Assembly (NCBI GenBank): GCA_024509875.1
Contig: JAMPIV010005835.1
Coordinates: forward strand, 197,001 to 261,000
Origin: Oreohelix idahoensis
Taxonomy: Eukaryota > Mollusca > Gastropoda > Stylommatophora > Oreohelicidae
Reading direction: 5' to 3'
DNA: 64,000 nucleotides
In this document: positions 51,196 through 63,303 of the stretch, in pieces
Position numbering within the stretch: the first letter of the stretch is position 1
Layout of the letters: the number at the start of each line of letters is the position of its first letter
Program-made: the position numbers and the translations under genes
The notes under the pieces: generated by a model
Databases searched by the model: none
The model's input: the letters and a program-made list of their open reading frames with translations, nothing else
Told to the model about the DNA's origin: nothing

Positions 51196-51493
51196 TACTG
51201 ATTAAAACTTAATTCTTCATTTATTTATTAGCTAGTGCCTGATCTAAGCCATCGGAGGGTAAGATTGTCAGTTGTTTTCTTTTCAACTTATTGTTGTGTT
51301 AGATGTTTTGTTCTAGTTGGCGTTGATCGCAATTCTGGACACATGTTTTGAATTAAGTGCAAGTAGAGTAGTATGGCTTCCCGTTGCCGTATGTTCTCTC
51401 CGAGTTCTTTTGGCAAGGGGAGGAAGATAATACATTATTAAAACAAATGACACGGCGCAATCGATCTCACCAGACTTCTAAGTCCTGTGTTGG

Positions 51494-51551
<58 letters not shown>

Positions 51552-51954
51552 GTTTTAGTAGATCATGAGATTCTAGCTAACGTGCCAGTGTGCATACTTG
51601 AGAGTTCAGAAGATAGGTGGCTGGAACAAATCAATAAATGAGAGCATTTTTCTTATTTCTTTTGGTCGGGTCAGGGAGCCGTCTATGTATGACGTCACGT
51701 TTGGAATGGGAGAGGGTTCAAACATGTATGGCGATTTAAAATGATTGGGGAGGGTGATTGATGATTAAAAATATGATGTCAGTCTCTCCCTCTTGTACGT
51801 TGGTAAAGACCGGACTATCAATCTGCTCATCTCGTGGAGCCGACAATCTTGAAAGGCATGTTCTACTGTTTGTTTCTTCCCAACGTAGACAGATGTCTGC
51901 CCAGTGTTCAACGTTTTTAAATTGGTAGTATTTAAGTCCCGCATTGGCCTGTTC
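51196..51954. other. No gene recognised; (AG)n tract
   Basis: Non-coding apart from an (AG)n microsatellite at 51498-51548. Confidence 0.5.
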
Positions 51955-53240
51955 CTAGTCATAAATCTATCTCTTCAACAAATAGTCTCTTACAATAATT
52001 CCTTGTCGAACCCAACCGTTGTCAATACAGGTGTTCCCCAGGGCTCTATTCTCGGCCCTCTTCTCTTTACCGTATACATTAATGATCTTCCTCTATACTT
52101 CAAACACTCATCATGTGACCTGTTTGCCGATGACTGTACTGTCTATACTAGTGATAAAAGTTGCACCACACTAGAACAATCTTTACAAAACGATACATAT
52201 AATCTTATTAAGTGGAGCAACGAGAATCGCATGCAAATAAATATTAGTAAAACAAAATATATGTTAATATCAACCAGACAAAAACTACAAAACTTGCAGA
52301 AAACAACACTTCAGCTCTTCATTGGAACATCACTAATTTTAAACGTAAATGAACACAGAACTCTAGGTATCACTGTTGACCAACACCTAAGTTGGAACTC
52401 ACATGTACATGCACTCACAAAGCAAACAGCACAAAAAGTTTACCAATTAGCCAAAATTAAACATTTCCTGGATGAGGAGGCAAGGAAAATGTTCTACATA
52501 TCTCATATACAAACGCATCTAGACTATTGTTCCACAATCTGGGATGGTTGTTCAGTCTCCAACACAAAAAGGCTCCACTCGCTTCAAAAACGCGCAATGC
52601 GCCTTGTTGCTGATAAACACCAATCACATTGTATAGATTTATATAATTATCTTCAAATATTACCCCGCAGGAAGCGCTTCCTATTTAACAAAGGGAAATT
52701 TATTCACAAAATCCTGTCACAGAATGCTCCAAAGTATCTTTGGCCGCTTTTAAAATATAATGAAAGACGTAGTCAGCGCTTAAACAAATTACAAGGTACC
52801 CAAGCCCAGGCTAGACCTACTTAAGACTAGTTTGGCTTACTCAGCTGCTCATCTTTGGAACAATCTTCCCAATGACCTGAAAAACACGCACAGTCCTTAC
52901 TCATACAATCGTATACTGTTCAAATACTTTATGAGTGCTGATTATATGCCACCTTAACTGATTGTGTTGTACTTTTATCTAATATACTGTATGGAGGCGC
53001 TGATGATCTAGTTTTCATTACAATATACTTATTCTTAATATTATATTCTTAATAACTTATATTCTTAATTTTATGATCAAGTACTGTTAATGTATGCTGT
53101 TATACTTCCTTGTAATGTTGCACTGCCCTTACATTAATACTTTCAGTACGCTGGAGAATGTTTGAGTAACAGTAATAAAAGATGAGGAAGAGGAAGGAAG
53201 AATGCAAGAGGGGACTGTGCCCGATTTTCAACCCTTCGCA
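51955..53240 (+). pseudogene. 5'-truncated LINE reverse transcriptase, CR1/L2-like
   Basis: The C-terminal half of a non-LTR reverse transcriptase. It starts in LSLQQIVSYNNS and contains TGVPQGSILGPLLF, the catalytic CDLFADDCTVYTSD, NISKTKYMLIST, LGITVDQHLSWNSHVH and THLDYCSTIWDGC. A frameshift near 52815 moves into a terminal segment with AAHLWNNLPNDLK ending at TAA ~52958. The 3' UTR runs to about 53240 and ends in ATTTTCAACCCTTCGCAAAC, resembling the end of the minus-strand copy at 55996 but without its GTTC tail. Same family as 55996-59730. Confidence 0.88.
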
Positions 53241-53440
53241 AACTAATTGCTTTCGTATATGTCTGTCTAGCTATCTACCTAGTCTGATTCTGGTCTTGAG
53301 TTTGGGACGCAAAGACAACGAGGAAAGTAACTGTTTACCCCACCTCATCTTGATGAACCTAAAAAAAAAGTCCCTGAGTCATTCAGTTGCACACCGTTTG
53401 AAAATTTCACGAGTTCTTATACAGTAACATACTTCTGAAT

Positions 53441-53976
53441 GTCTCAAATCACTAATTTACTGTAGGAAGAATTCGATTTTTATGTCTTGTTATTGTTGTT
53501 GTTTTTTTAATTTTGTTTTTAATGTTTATTTTTATTTACTTTATTTTTAAATTCATTATTATTATTATTTTTTTATTTTATTTTATTTTTAAATTTTATT
53601 TTAAAAACGTACTTTAATTATGATGATTATTGCAAATGAAATATTACTTTTATAATGATAAATGCCTTAATTATAATAATAATACATTCTTTAAGCACCA
53701 AACACGGCGCATAAGGCAGAAACCAGTGCTCTCCAGGTTGTTCGTTGTGACGCCACTCCTCTTAGCTCTTGCACATTATTTAGGCCCAACGTTCTTCCTT
53801 CTCTTATTATTGTTCTTCTGAGTGTTTCTTTTTTTATTATGCTTAAAGTAAATGTGAGCATGAAAGGATATAGTATACATGACGAGAAAGAGAGAGGAAG
53901 GGCAGAATGTCAGACGGGCCTGCGTGCCCAATTCTTAACCCTTTGAAAATAAAGTTCGTTCGTTCGTTCGTTCTTC
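53441..53976 (+). mobile_element. 3' end of another CR1/L2-like LINE
   Basis: From about 53830 the sequence follows the 3' UTR of the minus-strand LINE (AAAGGATATAGTAT, GGGCAGAATGTCAGACGGGCC) and ends in GAAAATAAAGTTCGTTCG with a (GTTC)n tail at ~53955-53974. 53500-53700 is AT-rich low complexity. The upstream boundary is uncertain. Confidence 0.75.
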
Positions 53977-55227
53977 TAGGGAACATAGTTTTTATGCTTC
54001 TGTTATATGTGACTGTACTTTATCTATATCCTTGTTCTTTTGAAATTATTTCTTTTTAATTGCTTTTGTTTCTAAATTTATTGGCCTGTGAATCCACTGT
54101 TCTTTCACTTTGTTTCTTTTATAGCTAGTTTCCATTATTGCTTCTGACAGGTTTGTAATTCGTAGTTTATTTTAATGGTTCCTTAGCTATGACTGACGGG
54201 GGATTCTCTGAGGAAAACTATATGTAGTATTTTCTCTGTTTTTCGCCATGACTACTGCGGCTGATTTTAATGCTTCTGCTTCAACTTTAGTGTGTGAAAA
54301 TGTTCCTGTGGCCACTGAGATGTGCTCATTTATTAAATCTGTGTATACGCCTCCCCTTCTCTTTTTGTTTGCTTGTAGCTTTAATTACTGATCCGACTTT
54401 ATATATCTGGATCCTTCGTGTGGTTGTATACGTTTCTCTAAAGCATTCCATAGCTACAGTATATTATCATCTCTGCATCTATTTGGCTGCCTTTTTTTTC
54501 ATAATTTCTGGTATGTTGTTTATCATCTCCAGGGATCTTGTTGTGCTCCAATGTGGGAACATGTTGCTTATAGTAGGAACTCTGTCTTTGTGTGTGCAAT
54601 GTCTGGTAACAGTTGTGGCAAATTCTTTTACTTTTTTTTAAACAAAAAACAAAAAAACAAAACTGTAATCAGGCCTAATGGTCTTTTATATTTGGATATG
54701 CGCCCTAATATAACAGACTTGGTTGAACGGGACGCGCCTCGCCAATACGAGACAAAATTTCATTAAAAAAAAATTTACTTTTTGTGCAAAACAGCCTGTC
54801 TGGAGACAACCCAGACCATGTAGTTTCAGTCTATCATTCATTGGGTGGTTTGTGAGCCTTTTACATTGTATTGTCTGTTGTAGTACACTGCAGATTCTTC
54901 TGCCAATCACGGATTATAATTTTGTTATCTTGTTAATTTAATCTATTGGGGGAGTGATTTAATTGCTCCGTTAACGATTCTCTCAGCCTGTGATGTTGAA
55001 TTCTGTCTGTTCTTTCGAAGTTGGATTTTAAAGGAGTTGCCCAGGCGGAAATCCAATGATGGTCCAATTCAGAGTTTACATCTCCTCTGTACTGCAGTAT
55101 TTGATGGTCTGCGCCCCAAGTCGACTCCAGTTAGTTTTGTTTGTTCGTAGTAATTTATTATCTAGGTTTTAGCTGGCCCCGATCAATGTGATTTTTCATG
55201 TCTTCTTGGATCCTTAGCTCCTGACTA
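53977..55227. other. No gene recognised; contains dispersed repeat R1
   Basis: T-rich non-coding DNA. The open frames at 54294-54641 are hydrophobic by T-richness and have no recognisable domain. R1 copy 2 lies at 54665-54780. Confidence 0.45.
54665..54780 (-). repeat. Dispersed repeat R1, copy 2
   Basis: Inverted relative to 38270-38410. Shared blocks in reverse complement: GGTCTTTTAT, TATGCGCCCTAATATAAC and GGTTGAACGGGACGCGCCTCGCC. Confidence 0.65.
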
Positions 55228-55668
55228 ACAAAGCAGTCAGTGGCCATCACGCCTAGTGGCGTCTTGTAGGGTGGCAACAAGCTGTCCCCATTTTGCTCGG
55301 TCGGTGGCCATCCTTCGTGCCGTGCCTCAACTCTTGTTCATGCTTTGCATCTCAGCCTCCACTGTTCTCTGCCAAGTTGTCTTTAGTCTGCCTCTCTTTC
55401 GCTATCCTTCTGGGGTCTATAGCAGAGCAGTTCTGGTGATGGTGTCAGGGTCCCTTCTGAAGGCATGGCCAACCCAGTTCCAGCGTCTGCCCACAATGAT
55501 GGTGTGCATGCCTTTTTTGAATGCACCGTTTAAGTACTTCCTGGTTGGAGATGGTATTGAGAGGATTTTTCATGTAAGTCTGGTATATTTCCTTTGGTCC
55601 TGGCATTCCTTCTGCTTGGCGGAACTTCTCAGACGGAACGTTGTCAGATGGTGTAGAGAAGCTACCTA
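55228..55668 (-). pseudogene. LINE ORF C-terminal fragment, RTE-like
   Basis: Reverse complement of the same family as 60105-60542: CAGTGGCCATCACGCC and TCGGTCGGTGGCCATCC align with 60470-60542. In the sense direction it reads the end of a LINE ORF2, downstream of the reverse transcriptase. Stops and frameshifts are present, and it is heavily 5'-truncated. Confidence 0.75.
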
Positions 55669-56507
55669 AAACCGACAAAAATGTAATATGGAGATACCAA
55701 TGGTGGTGAAGATGACATAAAGTTGGAAGAACTGAAGGCAGCACTGGAGAAAATCAAAATAGGCAAAGCAGCAGAGCATGATAGTATAACACCAAAAATG
55801 GTTAAGTACATGGGAACATCAGGCGATCTATTACTCTTAAGGGTCCTACAGGCAGCTTGGTGCAACAAGACCATATCAAAGGATTGCCATCATAACACCG
55901 ATTTTCAAAAAGGGTGACAATCGACAATGTGGAAACCATAGAGGCATATCCCTTCTCAATGTCCCTGGTAAAATCTACTCTAGAATCTTAGAGCAGAGAA
56001 CGAACGAACGAACGAACGAACGAACTTTATTTTCGAAGGGTTGAGAATTGGGCGCGCAGGCCCGTCTAACATTCTGCCCTTTCACTCTCATTTATCTTGC
56101 ATACTATATCCTTTTATTCCCACATATTACTTTAAGCATTAATTTAAAGGCATGCAACATTATAAAGTTAACATAATAGCATTCATTTACAGTATACAAT
56201 CATAATAAAAAATGAGTAGCCTAGGTTTTTTTTTTTTAAAAAAAATAAAGATAGTGACTGAAAAAAAAAAAAAATAATAATAAATAAAATAATATAAACA
56301 AAACAATAAATAAATAAGTTATGTATACCGACACTCACTTATGCGGTCAAAACGTCTAATCTGTAGTATTTTTGAATGTGTCATCAATCCTCAATACAAG
56401 AATTACAAAAACACATTCTCGCTTACATCCATACATTCTTGGCGGAAATTGAAATAATAATAATAACACTTTCTTGCGCACTTCTGTAACAGAAAAAGTC
56501 TTTCAGC

Positions 56508-56546
<39 letters not shown>

Positions 56547-56749
56547 ATATCTGCATGTACATCACCCATTTAAGCAAACGGAAACATTCACATCTCTAAA
56601 GTACAGTGGTATGCGGGTACATTCTCACATACATTACATTATATAATAGTATTACATGGATATAAAACAAATTATTCCCATTAAAAACGAGCGGAAGAGG
56701 AAAGGAAATGTTGACCTATGGATGAGATGTTGACAGGCAAATGATGTTT

Positions 56750-58644
56750 CTATGGGGGTAGATAATCAGTGTTTAGGAAGTGTTTGAAAAGTGCTTTGTT
56801 AAATGAATATTGTGTAGGTAGGCTTTTTAGGTGGTGTGGAAGGCTGTTCCATAAGTAGGCTCCAGAGTAGGCTAGACTCTGTTTGAACAGGTCGATCCTA
56901 GGTTTGGGCAGACGTAACTGATGTAATTGTAGTCCCTCTCTTCTACTGGTTTGAAACAATGATCGTAGGTACGGCGGAGCATTGTTTGATAGAATTGCGT
57001 GGGTCAGCTTGGCTTTGTTGTAGAGAAGACGTTTTTTTCAGGGACAGTATTGTGGGTTCTTTTCCTGTTCTTGTGTGTGATATCGTGCGATTATCGGTGA
57101 TCAGACGTATTGCTCTCTTATGCAGGGAGTGCAGTCTCTTTGAGGTGGAAGCAGGGCAACCATCCCATAGTGTAGAGCAGTAATCTAGATGTGTCTGTAT
57201 ATGTGAGGTGTAGAACAATAGTCTAGTGTCTGCGTCTAAGAAGTGTTTTATTTTGGCTAGCTGGTACGTCTTTTGAGCTAAGTGTTTGGTTAAATTCCGT
57301 ACATGGGAGTTCCACGTTAAGTGCTGGTCAATCGTGATTCCTAGAACTTTGTGTTCTGTTACATGTTCAATTTGTATTGATTCCGCATGTACCTGTAGCG
57401 ATCTTTTGGTGCAGTTTAGGAGTTTCTGTCTGGTGGTAATCAACATAGATTTCGTTTTTGCTGTGTTTAATGGCATACGATTCATATTACTCCATTTTGT
57501 TAGATTGTCTACATCGCATTGAAGAGTCATTTCAAGTGCCACGCAGTCATTGTCACTAGTGTAGATAGTACAATCATCTGCAAAGAGGTCACATGTTGAA
57601 TATTTTAGATGTAGTTGTAGGTCGTTGATGAACATTACGAAGAGTAGGGGCCCAAGAATAGAGCCCTGCGGTACTCCTGTATCTATCTTCGAGAAATCTG
57701 ATGTCGAGTTATTGTGAAGCACTAACTGTTGTCGATCTCCCAGGAATGATTTGATGATGTTTAGTGGATTAGGGCCTATTCTGAGGGTTTCCAACTTTTG
57801 AACCAAGATAGTGTGGTCAATCATGTCAAATGCTTTTTTGAAGTCAACAAAAACAGCACCACCTAATTTCCCATCATTTACGTTCGACAGCCAGTTATCT
57901 GCCATTTTGGTGAGAGCTGTGTGACAGGAATGTTTGGGTCTGAAACCTGACTGGCTCTCAATGAGCAGTTTGTTTGTTGTTAAGTGTTGAAATGTGGTGT
58001 TGTAAATGTGTTTCTCTAGTGGTTTTGAAAGAGATGATAGAAGGGATATTGGTCTGTAACTGTTGGGATCGCTATGTGAGCCAGATTTATAGAGAGGATA
58101 CACTTTGGCAGATTTAAATGCTGTGGGAAAGTAGTTGTGTGCAATACATTGATTGTACACATATGTTAAGGAGTCGCAAATGATGGGTGCAGCGTAACGT
58201 AGAATCTTATTGCTGATACCATCAAGACCAGATGAATTGTTGTTTTTTAATGCCAAGATATATGTGAGAACTTCGTGTACTGTTAGAAAAGGAATATCTC
58301 TAAGATCTGTTATGGTATGTTCAGTGTTGCAGAAGGCGGTCAGTTTACTAATATCGCAGTCCATTGGCTTTAGTGTCGATTTGAGATGGTTAATTTCTGT
58401 TTTGAAGTGGTTACTAAAATGAGTAGCCGTGAGGGAGCAGCTTTTTGGTAAAGAGTTTAGTGACTTTTTTTTTGTGTGTTAGTGTTCTAATGGCTGCCCA
58501 GACTTCTTTACTGTTTGCTTTGTCTTGAATCATCTTTCTGAAATGTAGTTTCTTTTCCTGACGAATGAGGTATTGTACTTTGTTTCTAAGCATCCGATAC
58601 CTGCTGAAATCTTTGAGCTTATGTGCTTCGTCCCGCTCTCTCAT
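56750..58644 (-). pseudogene. LINE ORF2 reverse transcriptase and C-terminus (CR1/L2-like)
   Basis: The N-terminal linker (58414-58644) reads YRMLRNKVQYLIRQEKKLHF. A frameshift in a T/A run near 58465 leads to the RT frame 56943-58364: NNNSSGLDGISNKIL, YRPISLLSSLSKPLEKHIY, ESQSGFRPKHSCHTALTK, the first Asp in GAVFVDFKKAFDMIDH, TGVPQGSILGPLLFV, the catalytic CDLFADDCTIYTSD and LGITIDQHLTWNSHV. A second frameshift near 57050 leads to the C-terminal segment 56750-56959 with GAYLWNSLPHHLK, ending at TADYLPP-like residues. All core RT motifs are intact, but the frameshifts disable it as read. Confidence 0.92.
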
Positions 58645-58735
58645 TGTTGATAATATTTCGTTTGTTATCCATGGGGTCTTTCTGATATTTTTAACACGAA
58701 CTTGCTTTATAGGAACATGTTTGTCAAATACATTG

Positions 58736-59617
58736 TTAAAAAGTTTGTGTCCAGTATGTTATGGCTTCTTCTGGATAGGGAAGTTGGTACACGTATGAGA
58801 GAGGGGATATTTGTAGGTCTTGTAGGAATAATTGAAGGTTAAAGTTTTTGAAATTCCTGTAATGGACTGTGATATGTTCCGTTTTAGGTGCTTTGAACCC
58901 TTTTCTCGTCCAGGTACAGCAAATAGGATAGTGGTCACTTAATGCTGTCCGTGTAACTGTGCATTCTACAATGTTTTCTGGGCAGGTCGTATAGATATGA
59001 TCAATTAGTGTAGATGATGAATCTGTTACTCTCGTGGGTTGATTGACTAACTGTGTGAGGTTGTATGAGATGGTGATATCATTCCACGTGTTGTTCGATT
59101 TGTGAAGGTCAATATTGAAATCTCCCAGTAGAATAATTTCCTTCGAAGAAGCCCAAACGTTGTCCATCATTCGTGAGAATGTGTCAAACCATACAGCAGA
59201 AGAGCTAGGGTTTCGGTACAGGTAACCAATTAAAACGGGGGTCAGGTTGGGGAGTTTTATTTCCAGCCATATACATTCAATGCCAGTATGTTCTAGATCA
59301 TCACGGCGTCTGTACTGAAGAGATGTTGAGATGTATATAACTAGCCCTGTTTCATGTTGTCTGTTAGAATCCCTGCGAATGGTGGTGAATCCATTAATCC
59401 TAATTTCTTCATCTGTAATTTTGTCATTGAGACGGGTTTCAGAAAAACCAAATATGTGGAAGTTTTGTTGGAGAGAGGTGGAGACTTCAGGAAGCTTACC
59501 TAGCAGGTGGTAAATGTTTAAATGACCAATTTTAAGCCCTGATAGTTTAAGCCAGGAATTAGTGATATTGCCTATATTTTGATTTGAGTTTTTGCAATCG
59601 GACATGATAATAGTCAA
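58736..59617 (-). pseudogene. LINE ORF2 endonuclease domain (CR1/L2-like)
   Basis: A 293-codon frame with the APE endonuclease order: LKIGHLNIYHLLGKL (the usual Asn-rich first motif), FGFSETRLND (catalytic Glu), GYLYRNPSSSAVWF, ILLGDFNIDL (GDFN), STLIDHIYTT (IDHI) and ALSDHYPICCTW (SDH). These are the residues that nick DNA during target-primed reverse transcription. It starts at ATG 59617 and the frame closes at about 58736, after which homology continues towards the RT linker in another frame. Well preserved. Confidence 0.92.
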
Positions 59618-60026
59618 TAGGAAAGAAAGAATGAGGGGAGTAGGAATGAGTAAGAAGCAATAAAGTTAGTACACAATGGTTAATACAAAATTGTAAACAA
59701 GTTATAAAATATACACTGCTGAGCCAAAATTGGATGAACGTCCAGTGTGGATTTCGAACATACCGAAGTACTCCAGACCTAATCTTCACACTCAGACAGC
59801 TGAGTGAAAAGGCCCTTGAGTATAAGAGTGAGATCCATCTTTGTTTCATAGATCTGGAAAAGGCGTTTGACAGGGTCCCCTGGAGCAAACTTTGGGACTG
59901 TTTGGCAAAGAAGAACATTCCAGCACCTCTGATTCATGCTATACAGAGTTTCTACAAGTCTTGCAGAAATTATGTGAGGACAGCAAACCGTAAGTCAGAA
60001 GAGTTCAGGACCACCAATAGTGTAAG

Positions 60027-60583
60027 GCCTTCTTTAGCCTAAATAACATCTGGAAGTCCTCCCAATACAGCACAAGCACAAAATTAAGATTATACCAGAG
60101 TTGCGTGCTTTCTGTGCTTCTCTATGGTGCGGAATGCTGGAGAGTCACAGAGAAGGAAATGTCAAAATTGTCCTCTTTTCACACAACATGCCTAAGAAAA
60201 ATTCACCGCATCTTTTGGCCGAATACCATCACCAACCAAGATCTGCTTACTCGTAGCAAGCAAGAGGACATGCACACCATCATAGCTGGCAGACGCTGGA
60301 GCTGGGTTGGTCATGTCCTCAGAAGAGACCCCGATGCCATCACAAGAACAGCTATGCTTTGGACCCCTGAAGGAAAGCGAAAGAGAGGCCGACCAAAAAC
60401 AACTTGGCGGAGGACTGTGGAGGCTGAGATGCAAAGAATGAACCAGAGTTGGGGCACTGTACGAAGGATGGCCACCGACCGTGCAAAGTGGAATCAATTT
60501 GTTGTTGCCCTACAAGACGCCACTAGGCGTTATGGCCACTGACTGCTTTGACGGTCGGTGGTTAAGGATCGAAGAAGAAGAAG
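60027..60583 (+). mobile_element. 5'-truncated RTE-like LINE insertion inside L-R (557 bp)
   Basis: Flanked by a perfect 11-bp duplication AATAGTGTAAG (60016-60026 and 60584-60594). Contains an intact 145-codon C-terminal ORF2 fragment (60105-60542): LSVLLYGAECWRVTEKEM, SWVGHVLRRDPDAIT and GKRKRGRPKTTWRRTVEAEM. It ends with a (GAA)n tail. Removing it and one duplicate restores the L-R frame at TNSVRQSDIL. Confidence 0.95.
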
Positions 60584-61275
60584 AATAGTGTAAGACAAAG
60601 TGATATCCTGTCACCGTATCTTTTCATACTTCTCAAGGACGATGTCATCAAAGCATGTAAGGAGAGAACAAGAAAGTATTCAGTGGAGTACTGGAAGATG
60701 AGACAGGTCTGTATTTTAGAGCTAGCATTTGCTGATGATGTTGCCCTGATTGCTAAATCAGAGGCACATCTCCAATCCAACCTGCAAGTCTAGAAGGAAG
60801 AGCTGGAGAAGAGAGGGATGGTAATAAGCAGTTCTAAAACAAAATCCATGGTGATATCACAAGAAGAAAGAAGGCATCAGATTAAGCTGGGAGAACAGGT
60901 CCTGGAGCAGGTCAACCACTTTAAATACCTCGGAGCTGTTATAGACCGGAAGGGAGGCATCAAAGAAAAGCAGCATATGGGAGACGTTTTCAGGCCATAA
61001 ATCGAGGATTCCTCAGTAAAAGAGACGTTGGTAAAAAAACGAAGATGGCTGTATACCGCTCCACCTATGTCCCAGTCTTGACGTATGGATGCACGTCATG
61101 GGCAATGACTACAACCCACAAAAGCCAGATCCAAAACTCAGAAATGAGATATCAGAGGAAGGTGGTTGAAGTAACAAGAAGAGACATGGTCCGCAACCAG
61201 ACGATACGTCAAGGCCTAAAATCCGACCCCCTGCAGACTGTCGCGAGAGGTTTTAGATGTTATTAAGAATAGGAT

Positions 61276-62431
61276 ATCCTGGACAAAAAGTGTATCAGAT
61301 GATACCAGGATCGTGCCAGGTAAGAGTCTGGTCTTATTAGTAATACCCCCCCCCCCTTTCTCTGAAGAGAGTAAGGGTGTATAGACAACCAAGGTAGGGT
61401 CAAGCTATGTAAGTTACCAGAGTTGATGGTAAAGTACTACTCTGATTCCCTAACTGCTACCTCTCTAGATCCTTCTTGATTATTATTTTATTTATTGTTA
61501 TTGGCTATGCTAGGGGTATGTATTTAACTTAATTCACCAACAAGAACTGTAACTTAACTTAATTAATTTAATAAAGTCGGTTGGTGAATATTTACAATTT
61601 ATTATAATAGTTTCTCTTTTCTGTTTGGAAAAACATTTAAACTTAAATATTTTACATCAGTAAATAAATAAGAACATTACAACAAAAATGTCTTTTTCTT
61701 GTATAAGATGCCTATCTCTTGGTAGGCAGTCTAACTTGGGTGATCTTCCCTTTATGAATTTTGAGTGTTCTCTTTACAATCTAATTGTGCTATATACTGT
61801 CATCACTAACTGGAATCGGTAACTTGTTTTAGTGAACTGGGATACGCTACACAGTTTCTTGAGAGTCACTTATCTCACACTGCAGATGTCTCCCTCAAAA
61901 TTTCTGGATAGAATCTTCAGTTAAGAATCTTCCCACTGCTACAGACGAAATGGCTGGCACTTTTCCTCAGAACTGGCACTGCATTCGTTGTAGCTTACTT
62001 AAGATATGCCTCTTCTTATTTGGTGTAGGTTTTCAAGTATATGATTAAACCTGAAACAAAGTTAAACGAAATCCCTGTATTTGTCCATCCACATCCCTCT
62101 CTGACACAGATGGGTACGATAGACAGTTTCAGAATAGCGTGCTAGCAGATGCACAAGGGTACAGTATATTAGCAACAATCATTTTAATTCAGTATGATCA
62201 TAATTTTATTGTACACTCTTACTACTAGTCGGTTTCTAATGATACGCCTCCATACAATAATCTGGTCTTGAATCAGACTAATAAGTAACATGTCAAATTA
62301 TACAGTAATGCAATTCCTGTCATCCTTCCTTATGTTCCTGGTATGTGTCTCTTTCCATTCAAGAAATACGTCTTTAAATACATTTCCCAATTTACAGACA
62401 AAATTAGCCATCTTTCTCAATATTTTAAATA
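61276..62431. other. No gene recognised
   Basis: AT-rich non-coding DNA with a C13 run near 61347. A GGCTATGCTAGGGGTATGTA block at ~61505 weakly recalls the family C/A LTR block GTCTAGGGTATGTA, so this could be a diverged LTR. No ends or target duplication were found. Confidence 0.4.
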
Positions 62432-63058
62432 CGAGGGACGGTCAAAAAGTAATGCCTCGTAATTTTTAATTTCATTCAATAGGCAAGAAAACAGATAAAA
62501 TTCACATTGAAATGTAGACCCAGTCTGAACTTCAAAAATTTATTTCTCAATGTAGTGTCCGTTATTTGTTACAGTTTTTTTCCATCTTCTCACAAGAGCA
62601 TGTATCCCCGCACGGTAAAAATGTGTGTCCTTTTTCCTAAACCACTGGAGTACGGCGCGTTTAAGGGTCTCGGTGTCCTCAAAGTGATGCCATTCCATTG
62701 ACTGCCTCTTGGATTTTGGTTAAAAAAAAAACGAACCCAAGTCTCATCACCTGTCACAATTTTCGATAAGAACTCTTCTCCTTCAGTTTCGTAACGGTGC
62801 AGGAGGTTGATGACTAGGGTTTTTCTTGTTTCTTTATGTCTGTCTGTCAACATTCTTTGACATAACGTTGTTTTAACCGAACGTCTTTGGCAGCCATTTT
62901 TAAACTGTTACAGTGGTGCCACCTGTTACCGAAACAGGTTGGTAATGCTATACAATGCAGAAGAGTGTTTGAGGAATCCTGCTACATTTACAAATTGCAC
63001 ACCGATGCAGTATTACATACATAAAAAATAGGAGGCAATACTTTTTGACCTTCCCTCG
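62432..63058 (-). mobile_element. mariner-derived non-autonomous element M2 (627 bp)
   Basis: Both terminal repeats are present: CGAGGGACGGTCAAAAAGTA at the left and the inverse of TACTTTTTGACCTTCCCTCG at the right, with TA on each side (62430-62431 and 63059-63060). The interior carries minus-strand transposase remnants: LTDRHKETRKTLVINLLHRY and GDETWVRFFFNQ (first catalytic Asp). It shares M1's N-terminal deletion and has a further ~380-bp deletion that removes the second and third aspartates. Confidence 0.95.
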
Positions 63059-63060
63059 TA

Positions 63061-63303
<243 letters not shown>

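Larger units (their letters stand above)
55996..59730 (-). mobile_element. Near full-length CR1/L2-like LINE inserted in L-R (3.7 kb)
   Basis: Minus-strand element with endonuclease, reverse transcriptase, a ~750-bp 3' UTR and a terminal tandem repeat (GTTC)n (seen as CGAA repeats at ~56000-56024). It contains an A run at 56513-56544. It interrupts L-R between RILEQR and QCGFRTY. I could not define an exact target duplication; the 5' boundary near 59730 is set by where L-R resumes. No separate ORF1 is seen, so the 5' part may be truncated. The family also has copies at 51955-53240 and 53441-53976. Confidence 0.9.
55670..61275 (+). mobile_element. RTE-like LINE L-R, split by two later LINE insertions
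   Basis: A single plus-strand non-LTR reverse transcriptase is spread over 55670-55995, 59731-60026 and 60595-61275. Piece 1 has LKAALEKIKIGKAAEHDSITPKM, NHRGISLLNV and KIYSRILEQR. Piece 2 has QCGFRTYRSTPDLIFTL and FIDLEKAFDRVPWSKLW. Piece 3 has DILSPYLF, the catalytic AFADDVALIAKS, NHFKYLGAVIDRKG and the terminal PVLTYGCTSWAMT. The two gaps are a minus-strand CR1/L2-like LINE and a 557-bp LINE tail. Several stops and frameshifts are present. The endonuclease domain is missing; a similar one lies separately at 42815-43405. Confidence 0.88.

Noticed and set aside
54294..54641. Hydrophobic 115-codon frame resembling a multi-pass membrane protein
   Set aside because: Hydrophobicity follows from T-rich DNA; no family pattern and no neighbouring coding sequence.
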